Shown here: in pieces, positions 23,705 to 33,500 of the stretch
How positions within the stretch are numbered: the stretch's first letter is position 1
Layout: the number at the start of each line of letters is the position of its first letter
Notes under the pieces: generated by a model
What the model saw: the letters and a program-made list of their open reading frames with translations, nothing else
Told to the model about the DNA's origin: nothing
The model's database searches: none
Made by a program: the position numbers and the translations under genes
From: Methylobacillus sp.
Lineage (GTDB): Bacteria; Pseudomonadota; Gammaproteobacteria; Burkholderiales; Methylophilaceae
DNA length: 37,917 nucleotides
Assembly: GCA_031285185.1 (NCBI GenBank)
Contig: JAITWS010000017.1
Span: forward strand, 1-37,917
Reading direction: 5' to 3'

Positions 23705-26700
23705 ATGTTCAAAATTACCATGACCCGGCTCTACCGCTTTTGCACCTGGCTGTTGTGGAGCGTCATCATCGTGGTCGCGGTCACCGTGCTCGCGTTGCGC
23801 TGGTTTGTTCTGCCCAATGTGCACAATTACAAGGACGACATCGCGCGCAATGTCAGCGAGGCCGTTGGGCAAAACGTCACCATAGGCGACATCAAGGCGG
23901 GTTGGGACGGCATGAGGCCGTATCTGGATTTGCACGGCATCGTCGTGCACGATGCGGAAAACCGTCCCGCGCTTACGCTCGACCATATTGAGGCCAGCCT
24001 TTCATGGCTCAGCATTCCCTTGCTGGAACCGCGTCTCGCCTCGCTCACAATACACGAGCCGCGCCTCACGGTGCGGCGCGACGAAGCGGGCGCGATTTAT
24101 GTCGCGGGCATCCCCATGAGCGGACCGAGCAAGCCGCAGTTTCCCAACTGGTTGTTGCGCCAGTCGCAAATAGACGTGATAAACGCCTCCGTGATCTGGG
24201 AGGACGATCTCAAAAAAACGTCGCCGCTGTCGCTCGACAAACTCAATCTGCAAGTGCAAAGCCCCGCGTGGGAAGGGCTGTACGGTCGCCATCGTTTCGG
24301 CCTGACCGCGCAACCTTCCGCCGGTTCGTCGCAACCCATAGACCTGCGCGGCGATCTGATCGGGCGCGATGTGGCGCAGCCGGAAAACTGGAGCGGCACG
24401 ATTTACGCGCGGCTCGAAGGAACCGACATCGCCGCATGGCGCGCCTGGGTTGATCTGCCGGTCGGCATCAAACAAGGCACGGGCGCGACGCAAGCGTGGG
24501 TGGATTTCGCGGATGGACAGGTGGAAAAAATCGCCGCCGATGTGGTGCTCGCGAATGTGGTCACGGCGCTCGACGCGCAATCGCCGGAGGTCGCGCTGAA
24601 AACGCTTTCGGGGCGTTTGTCGTGGCAAAAAATCGAAAACGGCCACGAAATCCGCGCCGAAAAATTGCGTCTGCTGGCCGAAGGTCTGGAAATGCAAAAT
24701 GGCAACGCGCGTTACCGCGAGCGCATGGTGGACGACAAGCCAACCACCGACGGCAGCCTGCGCCTCGACGAGATCAGTCTGGAACAACTGGCCGCGTTCG
24801 CCCGGCATTTTTCGCTGGGCGGCGAAGCACGCGCGACGCTCACCGCCGCCGCGCCCACCGGCTTGCTGCGTAAATTCGAGCTGGATTGGAGCGCCGCGCA
24901 ATTGTCCATCCAGACTTACGGCTTGCGTACCGAGTTCAGCGCGTTGGGGATGCAGCCCTATCTCGGCATTCCGGGATTCGCCGGTCTGGACGGCAAAATT
25001 GACGCGAGCGAAAAAGGCGGCGATATCAGTTTTTCGGGCGCGTCGTCGCAGATCAATGTGAAGGATGTGTTGCGCCAGCCGATTCCGTTCGACCGCCTTA
25101 GCGGTCGCGCCACATGGTCGCGCAAGCAAAACGTGCTGGATGTCGCCGTTTCCAATCTCGCCATCAGCAGCCCACATTTGAGCGGCGTCATCGAGGCCGA
25201 TTACCGCCATTCCGGCAAGGGCGCGGGCACGCTCGACCTGACCGGAAAATTCACGCGCTTTGATGCGCGTTACGCGAATTTTTACTATCCCACCGTGCTC
25301 AGTCAGGATACTTTGTACTGGCTGGACAACGGCATCCTCGGCGGGCGCATCGAGAACGCGCAGGTCAAGGTCAAGGGCGATCTCGACAATTTCCCGTGGG
25401 ACGGCGACAAAAACGGATTGTTCGAGGTGACCGCCAATCTCTCCGATGCCACGCTGCATTACGCCGACGGCTGGCCGAACATCGAAGGTCTCACGACCAC
25501 GATGCTGTTTCGCGGCAACCGCATGGAACTAAACGCGAACCGGGGCAAACTGTTCGGCAACCAGCTCACGCGCGTCAAGGCAGTGATCCCGAATCTGAGC
25601 GCCGACGATCCCATGCTGGAAGTGACCGGCGAAGCCAATGCGCCGACCGTCGAAGCGATACGCTTCATCAACGCCTCGCCCGTGCTGGTCGCGATTGATC
25701 GCTTCACCGAAGGAATGCAGGCGGGCGGCAACGGCAAACTGACGCTGGGTTTGACCGTTCCGCTGAACCGCAGTCTGGATACGCGCGTCAAGGGCAGCTA
25801 TCTCATCAGCAACGGCACGCTGGTGAGCGGCGGCGCAATGCCGAAACTGGAAAACATCAACGGACGGCTCGATTTCACCGAGACCGGCATACGCGCGCAA
25901 AACGCCACCGCGCTGGTTTACGGCGGCCCCGCGCAAATCAACATCGAAACCGGCAAGGGCGGTCTGTTGCGCGTCACCGCGCGCGGGCGCGTGGATGCAA
26001 AAGGTCTGCGCCAGGTCGTGCCCGCTTCCGTCGCGGACAGGCTGCGCGGCGGCACGGAATGGACGGCGGACATACAAGCGCGCAAACAGCAGGTGGATGT
26101 GCTCATCAACTCGTCGCTGACCGGCCTGGCTTCCACGCTGCCCGCGCCGTTCGCCAAATCCGAAACGGAATCCATGCCGCTCGCCATCGCGGAAAAATCG
26201 CTCACCGCGACACAGGAACAAATCGCCCTCAGTCTCGGCAAGGTGCTCAACGCGCGGCTGTTGCGCGTGGAGAAAAACGGCGGCATGGAAATTGAGCGCG
26301 GCGAAATTTATCTCGGCAATCTGACCGCCGACATTCCCGCGCAACCCGGCATCGCCGTGCGCGGCAATCTCGATCATGTGGATGTCGAAGAGTGGCAGCA
26401 TGTTTTCGCCGACGCGGATACCGGCTCCGGCGTGGCCATCCGCTCCGCCAATCTTGCCATTCAGACGCTGGATGTTTTCGGTCGCCGCATCAACAAGGTC
26501 GCGCTTGATGCCGCGCCGGTTTCCGATGGCTGGCGCGCCGACATCAACAGCCAGGAAATCACCGGCGATGTACGCTGGGTCAGAAACGGCAACGGCAAAA
26601 TCGTGGCGCGGCTGAAATCGCTGCTGATCCCTGATGCCACACCTTCGATGAGCGCGTCCGACGAAACGGAGCCACAAAAAAGCGTGACGTATCCGGCGAT

Positions 26701-27535
26701 TGATCTCGCCGCGGACAGTTTTGAAATCAAGCAGAAAAAACTGGGACGGCTGGAACTCGTCGCCAACCAAAACGGCGGTGACTGGAACATAGACAAGCTC
26801 GTCATCAGCAACCCGGACAGCACGCTCACCGTGAACGGCGTGTGGAAAAGCTGGCGGCGTCGCCCCATCACGCGGCTCAATCTCGACTGGAAAGTCGCGG
26901 ACATCGGCAAAACGCTGGAACGCTTCGGTTATCCCGACACGGTGCAAGGTGGCAAGGCTGACCTGACCGGCAATCTGCGCTGGCCGGGCAGCCCGCATGA
27001 ATTTACGGCGCAGGGTCTGGACGGCAAGCTCGCGCTGGATGTGGAAAAAGGGCAATTCCTCAAAATACAACCCGGTGTCGGGCGGCTGCTCGGGCTGCTC
27101 AGTCTGCAAAGTTTGCCGCGCAGACTCTCGCTTGATTTCCGCGATCTGTTCAGCTCCGGTTTCGCGTTCGACAAAATCAGCGCCCATGCCGCAATAGAAA
27201 ACGGCGTGGCGCGCAGCGATGATTTCGAGATGGACGGCCCCGCCGCCAAAGTCGCCATCAAGGGCGAAGTTGATCTCGCGAAGGAAACCCAGCATCTGCA
27301 CATCAAGGTCACGCCGTCCATCAGCGACAGCATTTCCCTCGCCGCCTTCGCGGGCGGGCCCATTGCGGGCGTGGCCGCGTTCATCGCGCAAAAACTTTTG
27401 AAAGACCCGCTCAACAAAATCGCCGCCTACGAATACGAGATGACCGGAACCTGGGACGACCCGCAGGAAGTCAAATCCGCCACCGTCCCCACCGAATCGG
27501 CCAACCCGCAGCCCTCGCCCATCCCCGGACGTTAG
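23705..27535 (+). CDS. yhdP: YhdP-family (AsmA-like) envelope protein
   Basis: The 1276-residue protein has one N-terminal membrane anchor (about 13-33) and a very long periplasmic region of beta-rich repeats. GDIKAGWDGMRPYLDLHGI near the start is the family signature, and the end has an AsmA_2-like segment (PISDSISLAAFAGGPIAGVAAF pattern). YhdP proteins form a hydrophobic groove that bridges the membranes and helps carry phospholipids to the outer membrane. In betaproteobacteria the gene is usually followed by a nitrilase and tldD, as here. The start is the first ATG of the frame and gives a basic N-terminus before the anchor. Confidence 0.9.
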   Translation: MFKITMTRLYRFCTWLLWSVIIVVAVTVLALRWFVLPNVHNYKDDIARNVSEAVGQNVTIGDIKAGWDGMRPYLDLHGIVVHDAENRPALTLDHIEASLSWLSIPLLEPRLASLTIHEPRLTVRRDEAGAIYVAGIPMSGPSKPQFPNWLLRQSQIDVINASVIWEDDLKKTSPLSLDKLNLQVQSPAWEGLYGRHRFGLTAQPSAGSSQPIDLRGDLIGRDVAQPENWSGTIYARLEGTDIAAWRAWVDLPVGIKQGTGATQAWVDFADGQVEKIAADVVLANVVTALDAQSPEVALKTLSGRLSWQKIENGHEIRAEKLRLLAEGLEMQNGNARYRERMVDDKPTTDGSLRLDEISLEQLAAFARHFSLGGEARATLTAAAPTGLLRKFELDWSAAQLSIQTYGLRTEFSALGMQPYLGIPGFAGLDGKIDASEKGGDISFSGASSQINVKDVLRQPIPFDRLSGRATWSRKQNVLDVAVSNLAISSPHLSGVIEADYRHSGKGAGTLDLTGKFTRFDARYANFYYPTVLSQDTLYWLDNGILGGRIENAQVKVKGDLDNFPWDGDKNGLFEVTANLSDATLHYADGWPNIEGLTTTMLFRGNRMELNANRGKLFGNQLTRVKAVIPNLSADDPMLEVTGEANAPTVEAIRFINASPVLVAIDRFTEGMQAGGNGKLTLGLTVPLNRSLDTRVKGSYLISNGTLVSGGAMPKLENINGRLDFTETGIRAQNATALVYGGPAQINIETGKGGLLRVTARGRVDAKGLRQVVPASVADRLRGGTEWTADIQARKQQVDVLINSSLTGLASTLPAPFAKSETESMPLAIAEKSLTATQEQIALSLGKVLNARLLRVEKNGGMEIERGEIYLGNLTADIPAQPGIAVRGNLDHVDVEEWQHVFADADTGSGVAIRSANLAIQTLDVFGRRINKVALDAAPVSDGWRADINSQEITGDVRWVRNGNGKIVARLKSLLIPDATPSMSASDETEPQKSVTYPAIDLAADSFEIKQKKLGRLELVANQNGGDWNIDKLVISNPDSTLTVNGVWKSWRRRPITRLNLDWKVADIGKTLERFGYPDTVQGGKADLTGNLRWPGSPHEFTAQGLDGKLALDVEKGQFLKIQPGVGRLLGLLSLQSLPRRLSLDFRDLFSSGFAFDKISAHAAIENGVARSDDFEMDGPAAKVAIKGEVDLAKETQHLHIKVTPSISDSISLAAFAGGPIAGVAAFIAQKLLKDPLNKIAAYEYEMTGTWDDPQEVKSATVPTESANPQPSPIPGR

Positions 27536-27589
27536 GGAAATGTGATAGGCTTTCCATAAATACAAACAACCTGCATCACGGAATTTGCC

Positions 27590-28468
27590 ATGCCCATCAA
27601 ATCACGCGCGAAAACAAGCAAACCAGCCAAGGCCACCAACAAAGCGGCCGCCACGCCCGGCATCGTCAAGATCGCCGGAATACAAATGGCGTCCGGCCCC
27701 AATGTATCCGCCAACCTCAGCGAAGCCGAACGTCTCATCGAGCTGGCCGTGATTCAAGGCGCGAAACTGGTTTGCCTGCCCGAATATTTCGCCATCATGG
27801 GCATGAAAGATACCGACAAAATCGCCGCGCGCGAAAAGGAAGGCCACGGCCCGATTCAGCGTTTCCTCGCGCGCATGGCGCGCAAGCACCAGATCTGGGT
27901 GATCGGCGGCTCCGTGCCGCTTGAATCCAGCGTGCCGAACAAGGTACGCAACTCCTGTCTGGCCTATGACCCCACCGGAAAACTGGCCGCGCGCTACGAC
28001 AAAATCCACCTGTTCGGCCTCAACCTCGGCGCGGAACGCTACCACGAGGAAACCACGATAGAACCCGGCGATCAGGTCGTCACGCTCGACACGCCGCTCG
28101 GCAAAATCGGCCTGTCCATTTGCTACGATCTGCGCTTCCCCGAACTCTACCGCGCGATGGGCGACGTGGATCTCATCGTCGTCCCCGCCGCCTTCACCGA
28201 CACCACCGGCAAAGCGCACTGGGAAACACTCATCCGAGCCCGCGCGATCGAAAATCTCTGCTACGTCCTCGCCCCCGCGCAAGGCGGCTACCACATCTCA
28301 GGCCGTGAAACCCACGGCAACAGCATGATCGTTGACCCCTGGGGCGTGATTCTCGACCGCCTCCCGCGCGGCTCCGGCGTAGTCATCGCGGGCTACAACC
28401 CCGCCTACCAGGCCAGCCTGCGAAAAAGCCTGCCCGCGCTCAAACACCGCACGCTGCACGAATGCTGA
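27590..28468 (+). CDS. Nitrilase-superfamily amidase (Nit1/Nit2-like)
   Basis: The 292-residue carbon-nitrogen hydrolase has the catalytic triad Glu65 (LPEYFAIM), Lys138 (YDKIHLF) and Cys178 (SICYDLRFPE). The DKIHLFG and CYDLRFPELYR context is that of deaminated-glutathione amidases (YbeM/Nit1), a metabolite-repair function; omega-amidase is an alternative. It has an unusual basic, Ala/Lys-rich N-terminal extension of about 22 residues. The stop codon lies in the left arm of a 17-bp hairpin. Confidence 0.88.
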   Translation: MPIKSRAKTSKPAKATNKAAATPGIVKIAGIQMASGPNVSANLSEAERLIELAVIQGAKLVCLPEYFAIMGMKDTDKIAAREKEGHGPIQRFLARMARKHQIWVIGGSVPLESSVPNKVRNSCLAYDPTGKLAARYDKIHLFGLNLGAERYHEETTIEPGDQVVTLDTPLGKIGLSICYDLRFPELYRAMGDVDLIVVPAAFTDTTGKAHWETLIRARAIENLCYVLAPAQGGYHISGRETHGNSMIVDPWGVILDRLPRGSGVVIAGYNPAYQASLRKSLPALKHRTLHEC

Positions 28469-28503
28469 TTTTGATTTCCCTTCGGTGAAGGGAAATCAAA
28501 ATC
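28467..28503. terminator. 17-bp perfect hairpin between the nitrilase gene and tldD
   Basis: GATTTTGATTTCCCTTC (28467-28483) pairs with 28487-28503 across loop GGT; the left arm begins within the TGA stop of the nitrilase gene. No long T-run follows, so it may be a weak terminator, an RNA-stability element or a repeat. Confidence 0.5.
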
Positions 28504-28545
28504 GTCGCGCTGGTATCATTAGCGCCTACATCTTCAGGATCACCC

Positions 28546-30024
28546 ATGAAACCCGACACGCTTCCCGCCACTTCCAGCCCCGCGCCCGGCAGTTTGTTTG
28601 CCACGGCGGATTCCACTTTGCTCGCGCCCTATTCGCTGGACGCGAACGCCTTGCAGGGCGTGCTGGGCGGCATCATGCGGCATCGCGTGGATTATGCCGA
28701 TCTGTATTTTCAATACAGCCGCGCGGAGAGTTGGGGCTTGGAGGAAGGCGTGGTGAAGTCCGGCAGCTTCAGCATAGATCAGGGAGTTGGCGTGCGCGCG
28801 GTGGCGGGCGAGAAAACCGCGTTCGCGTATTCCGACGACATCAGCCTGCCCGCGCTCAAACAGGCGGCGGAGGCAACGCGCGCGATTGCGGCGCAGGGGG
28901 ATGAACGCGGCGGTCGCGCGATGGAGCGTGTTCACGCGCCGCAACTTTATCTGCCGCACGATCCGATTGCGAGTTTGAGCGATGCCGAAAAAGTAAAACT
29001 GCTGGAGCGGCTCGAAAATTACGCGCGCGCGCTCGATCCGCGCATCACACAAGTCATGGCCTCGCTCGCGGGGGAATATGAAGTGGTGATGGTCGCGCGT
29101 CACGACGGCATGATGGCGGCGGATATCCGCCCGCTCGTGCGTCTTTCGATTCAGGTAATCGCGGAGGAAAACGGCAAGCGCGAACAAGGCGGCTCGGGCG
29201 GCGGCGGACGTTTCGATTATGCGTATTTCAGCGACGACATTTTGCAAAAATACGCGCGCGAAGCGGTGCAACAGGCATTGACCAATCTGGACGCGCGCCC
29301 CGCTCCGGCGGGAACGATGACCGTAGTGCTCGGCTCCGGCTGGCCGGGCATTTTGCTGCACGAGGCAATCGGTCACGGACTCGAAGGCGATTTCAACCGC
29401 AAAGGCAGCTCCGCGTTTTCGGGGCGCATCGGGCAACAAGTCGCCGCCGCCGGTGTGACTGTGGTGGACGATGGCACGATCATCAATCGTCGCGGCTCGC
29501 TCAACATTGATGACGAAGGCACGCCCACGCAACGCACCGTGCTCATCGAAAACGGCATCCTCAAAGGCTATTTGCAGGACGGACTCAACGCGCGTCTCAT
29601 GGGCATGGCGCTCACCGGCAACGCGCGCCGCGAATCCTACGCCCACATCCCCATGCCGCGCATGACCAACACCGTGATGCAAAACGGCGACCGCGCGCCG
29701 GAAGAAATCATCGCCTCGGTCAAAAAAGGTTTGTACGCGGTCAATTTCGGCGGCGGACAAGTGGACATCACCAGCGGAAAATTCGTGTTCTCCGCCGCCG
29801 AAGCGTGGATGATAGAAGACGGAAAATTGACGTATCCGGTCAAGGGCGCAACCTTGATCGGCAACGGCCCCGACGTGCTCACGCGCGTCACGATGGCCGG
29901 CAACGACATGCAACTCGACAGCGGCATCGGCACCTGCGGCAAGGACGGCCAAAGCGTTCCGGTCGGCGTGGGACAACCCACATTACGCATTGATGGTTTG
30001 ACCGTGGGCGGCACGGGCGCGTGA
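28546..30024 (+). CDS. tldD: TldD metalloprotease
   Basis: The 492-residue cytosolic protein is TldD, which with TldE (PmbA) forms a heterodimeric zinc protease that degrades unfolded peptides and processes some modified peptides and the CcdA antitoxin. The zinc-binding H272-E-A-I-G-H277 is present, with [14 protein letters not shown] and [14 protein letters not shown] typical of the family. The tldE/pmbA partner is not in the window, as is usual. The ATG at 28546 is the first start of the frame; it gives an extra ~25 residues compared with the conserved part. Confidence 0.94.
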   Translation: MKPDTLPATSSPAPGSLFATADSTLLAPYSLDANALQGVLGGIMRHRVDYADLYFQYSRAESWGLEEGVVKSGSFSIDQGVGVRAVAGEKTAFAYSDDISLPALKQAAEATRAIAAQGDERGGRAMERVHAPQLYLPHDPIASLSDAEKVKLLERLENYARALDPRITQVMASLAGEYEVVMVARHDGMMAADIRPLVRLSIQVIAEENGKREQGGSGGGGRFDYAYFSDDILQKYAREAVQQALTNLDARPAPAGTMTVVLGSGWPGILLHEAIGHGLEGDFNRKGSSAFSGRIGQQVAAAGVTVVDDGTIINRRGSLNIDDEGTPTQRTVLIENGILKGYLQDGLNARLMGMALTGNARRESYAHIPMPRMTNTVMQNGDRAPEEIIASVKKGLYAVNFGGGQVDITSGKFVFSAAEAWMIEDGKLTYPVKGATLIGNGPDVLTRVTMAGNDMQLDSGIGTCGKDGQSVPVGVGQPTLRIDGLTVGGTGA

Positions 30025-30031
30025 TTCAAAA

Positions 30032-30046
30032 TGCGACGGTGTCGCA
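30032..30046. promoter_or_regulatory. Short dyad TGCGAC-GGT-GTCGCA
   Basis: A perfect 6-bp inverted repeat with a 3-nt spacer lies just after the tldD stop and 9 bp upstream of the -35 box of the next gene. It could be an operator or a weak terminator; there is no direct evidence for either. Confidence 0.3.
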
Positions 30047-30054
30047 CAATTCGC

Positions 30055-30082
30055 TTGATTTGTCCGCGATTTTCCTTATGAT
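30055..30082 (+). promoter_or_regulatory. Sigma-70-like promoter of the histone-like gene
   Basis: TTGATT (30055-30060) and TATGAT (30077-30082) are 16 bp apart, giving a leader of about 35 nt with AAAGGA ahead of the ATG at 30124. This is one of the better promoter matches in the window. Confidence 0.55.
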
Positions 30083-30123
30083 GATCGCACGCAAACATTT
30101 GATATCCAACGAAAGGAATTACC

Positions 30124-30441
30124 ATGGCTGAAGTCAAGAAAACCGCTGCGGCGAAAAAGCCCGCGACCAAAAAGACAACCGCAAAAACCGCGGTCAAAAA
30201 ACCCGTAACCGCGAAAAAACCCGCGACCAAAACTGCGACAAAAACCGTTGCCAAAAAACCGGCCACAAAAAGCGCGCCCGCGAAAAAGTCCGCCGCAACG
30301 TGGAACCCGGGCAATGAAGAACGCTACAACATGATACAAGTCGCCGCCTATTATCTGGCCGAACGCGACCAGTTCCGCCGCAGCCCGCTGGAATACTGGA
30401 CCAAGGCGGAAGCGCAAATCCGCGCCATGCTGCCCAAGTAA
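30124..30441 (+). CDS. Histone H1-like / DUF2934 protein
   Basis: The 105-residue protein has two parts. Residues 1-58 are a lysine/alanine/threonine tail with repeated AKKPATK units, like bacterial histone H1-like DNA-binding tails. Residues about 60-105 match the DUF2934 pattern (ERYNMIQVAAYYLAERDQF and YWTKAEAQI). A nucleoid-associated role is plausible for the tail; the DUF2934 part has no known function. It has its own promoter and a hairpin after it. Confidence 0.82.
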   Translation: MAEVKKTAAAKKPATKKTTAKTAVKKPVTAKKPATKTATKTVAKKPATKSAPAKKSAATWNPGNEERYNMIQVAAYYLAERDQFRRSPLEYWTKAEAQIRAMLPK

Positions 30442-30456
30442 TCCGCGCATCACTCC

Positions 30457-30498
30457 CTGATGCCGACGGCTGTGCGGGTCGGCATCAGTCTCTGCTTT
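30457..30498 (+). terminator. Terminator-like hairpin after the histone-like gene
   Basis: CTGATGCCGAC (30457-30467) pairs perfectly with GTCGGCATCAG (30478-30488) across a 10-nt loop and is followed by the T-rich TCTCTGCTTT. It starts 16 bp after the stop. Confidence 0.65.
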
Positions 30499-30524
30499 AA
30501 CGCGCTTGCCGTGGCCGGTATAAT
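30496..30524 (+). promoter_or_regulatory. mfd promoter with almost no leader
   Basis: TTTAAC (30496-30501) and a perfect TATAAT (30519-30524) are 17 bp apart. The predicted start at about 30531 is only some 3 nt before the mfd ATG, and no Shine-Dalgarno is visible, suggesting a leaderless or near-leaderless mRNA. Confidence 0.5.
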
Positions 30525-30533
30525 TCGCAATCT

Positions 30534-33500
30534 ATGCCGCCCCATCTGCCTGTTCCTTCTCCCGCGAAATCCGAGCGCATCCCGGACTTGCATCCGGGCG
30601 CTGATGCGTTGGCATTGGCGCGGCTTGCGCGTGGGCTGAAATCGAAATCGCCGCTGGCGATCATCACGGCTTCCGCGTTTGACGCGCAGCGACTCATCGA
30701 GGAAATGCGCTGGTTTGATCCGCAACTTGCGATTCATCTTTTGCCGGATTGGGAGACGCTGCCTTACGATCATTTTTCGCCGCATCCCGATCTTGTGTCT
30801 GAGCGGCTTGCGACGCTGTACCAGATTTCGCAGAATGCCTGCGATGTTCTCATCGTGCCCGCGGGCACGGCGCTGGTGCGCTTGCCGCCGCTGGCCTGGC
30901 TCGCGGCGCGCACCTTCATGCTCAAGCAGGGGCAGCGGCTGGATGTGGATGCGTTGCGCGCGCAGTGCGCCGCCGCCGGTTATCACCACGTCAATCAGGT
31001 CATGTCGCCGGGCGAATTCAGCGTGCGCGGCGGGTTGATTGATCTGTTTCCCATGGGCAGCGTGCTGCCTTTCCGTCTTGATCTGTTCGACGATGAAATC
31101 GAGAGCATACGCACGTTCGACGTGGATACGCAGCGCAGCGTTTATCCGGTCGGCGAAATCCGCTTGTTGCCCGCGCGCGAATTTCCGCTCGACGAAAACG
31201 GCATCGCGCATTTTCGCCAAATGTTCCGCGAGGTGTTCGAGGGCGATCCGTCGCGCAGCCGCATATACAAGGACGTGAGCGCGAGCATTGCGCCGGGCGG
31301 CATCGAGTGGTATTTGCCGCTTTTTTTCGAGGATACCGCGACGCTGTTCGACTATCTGCCGCAAAATGCGACGCTGTGTTTGCATGGCGATCTCGATGCC
31401 GCCGCGCAGACGTTCTGGCGCGAAACACAAACGCGCCACCGATTGCTTGACCATGACCGCGAGCGCCCGATTTTGCCGCCGCAGGCAATGCTTATCGAGA
31501 CCGCGGATTTTTTCATCGCCACGCAAAAATTCGGTCGGCTGCATGTGACGGCGAACGCGCCCGGCCTGCTGCCCGATCTCAATGTGGATCGTCGCGCCGA
31601 ACGTCCGCTGCACAAGCTGACAGAGTTTCTCAACACACATCCGGGACGCGCGCTCATCGCCGCCGAGAGCGCGGGTCGGCGCGAAACCATGCACCAGTTG
31701 CTCGCGGAACACGGCCTCGCGCCCAAAATCTGCGAAAGCTGGGAACAATTTCTCGCGTCCGACGAACACCTCATGCTGATCGTCGCGCCGCTTTACGGCG
31801 GTTTTGTTGACGACGGTACTGCGATCATCACCGAAGCCGAGTTGTACCCAACCCAGGTACGGCAGGAACGTCGCCGCGAAAAAGACAGAACGCGCAACGC
31901 CGAAGGAATGCTCAAGGATCTTTCCGAGTTGCGAGAAAACGATCCGGTGGTGCACGAGCAACACGGTGTCGGGCGTTATCGCGGCCTCGTCAACATTGAT
32001 TTCGGCGAAGGCGAAACCGAATTTCTGCTGCTGGAATATGCGGGCGCGGACAAACTCTACGTTCCCGTCGCGCAACTTTTTCTGATCTCGCGCTATTCCG
32101 GCGGGCCGCCCGAAACCGCGCCGCTGCACAAACTCGGCAGCGGCCAGTGGGACAAGGCGCGCAAAAAGGCGCTCAAGCAAATCCGCGACACGGCGGCGGA
32201 ACTGCTCAATCTCTACGCGCTGCGCGCTGCGCGTCGCGGCCACAGTTTCAAACTCAATCTGCATGATTATGAAGCGTTCGCGGAAAGCTTTCCGTTCGAG
32301 GAAACGCCGGATCAACTTTCCGCGATCGAGGCCGTCATCGGCGACATGCAATCCGGCAGACCGATGGACAGGCTGGTGTGCGGCGATGTCGGCTTCGGCA
32401 AAACCGAGGTCGCGCTGCGCGCCGCCTTTGTCGCGGTGATGGGCGGAAAACAGGTCGCGGTGCTGGTTCCGACCACGCTGCTCGCGGAACAGCATTACAA
32501 CAATTTCACCGACCGCTTCGCCGTCTGGCCGGTCAGGATCGCGGAAATCTCGCGCTTCCGCACCGCGAAGGAACAGAAGGAGTCGCTCGCCGGGCTGGAG
32601 TCGGGCAACATAGACATCATCATCGGCACGCACCGTCTCATCCAGAAAGACGTGCATTTTAAAAATATCGGCCTCACCATCATAGACGAGGAACACCGTT
32701 TCGGCGTGCATCAGAAAGAGCAGCTCAAAGCGCTGCGCGCCGAGGTGGATGTGCTGACATTAACGGCAACGCCGATTCCGCGCACGCTCTCCATGGCGAT
32801 GGAGGGCTTGCGCGAATTTTCGGTGATCGCCACGCCGCCGCAGAAACGGCTCTCGATCAAGACATTTGTTTCGCCGTGGTCTGAAGGCGTGATTCGCGAA
32901 GCGGTGATGCGCGAACTGAAGCGCGGCGGGCAGGTTTATTTTTTGCACAACGAGGTCGAAAGCATTTACGCGATGCGCGACCGGCTCGAAAAAATGCTGC
33001 CCGAAGCGCGCATCGGCATCGCCCATGGCCAGTTGCGCGAACGCGAGCTGGAACATGTGATGCGCGATTTTTATCAGCAACGTTTCAACCTGCTGCTGTG
33101 CACCACCATCATCGAAACCGGCATAGACGTGCCGAGCGCCAACACCATACTCATGAATCGCGCCGACCGTTTCGGCCTCGCGCAACTGCATCAATTGCGC
33201 GGCCGCGTCGGGCGCTCGCACCATCAGGCTTACGCTTATCTGCTCACCGAGCCGGATGTCAAAATCACGCCGCAAGCCGAAAAACGTCTCGAAGCCATCC
33301 AGTTAATGGAAGACCTCGGCGCGGGTTTTCACCTTGCGATGCACGATCTGGAAATTCGCGGCGCGGGCGAGTTGCTGGGCGACGCGCAATCGGGCGAGAT
33401 GCAGGAGATCGGATTCAACCTCTATTCCGACATGCTCGCGCACGCGATCAAGCAATTGCAGGCGGGCAAGGAACCCAGCCTCGACGCGCCGCTCGGCGTG

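Noticed and set aside
25529..27565. 678-codon minus-strand frame opposite yhdP
   Set aside because: Antisense to yhdP with no recognisable protein features.
30450..32711. 753-codon minus-strand frame opposite mfd
   Set aside because: Antisense to the conserved motor domains of mfd; no family resemblance.
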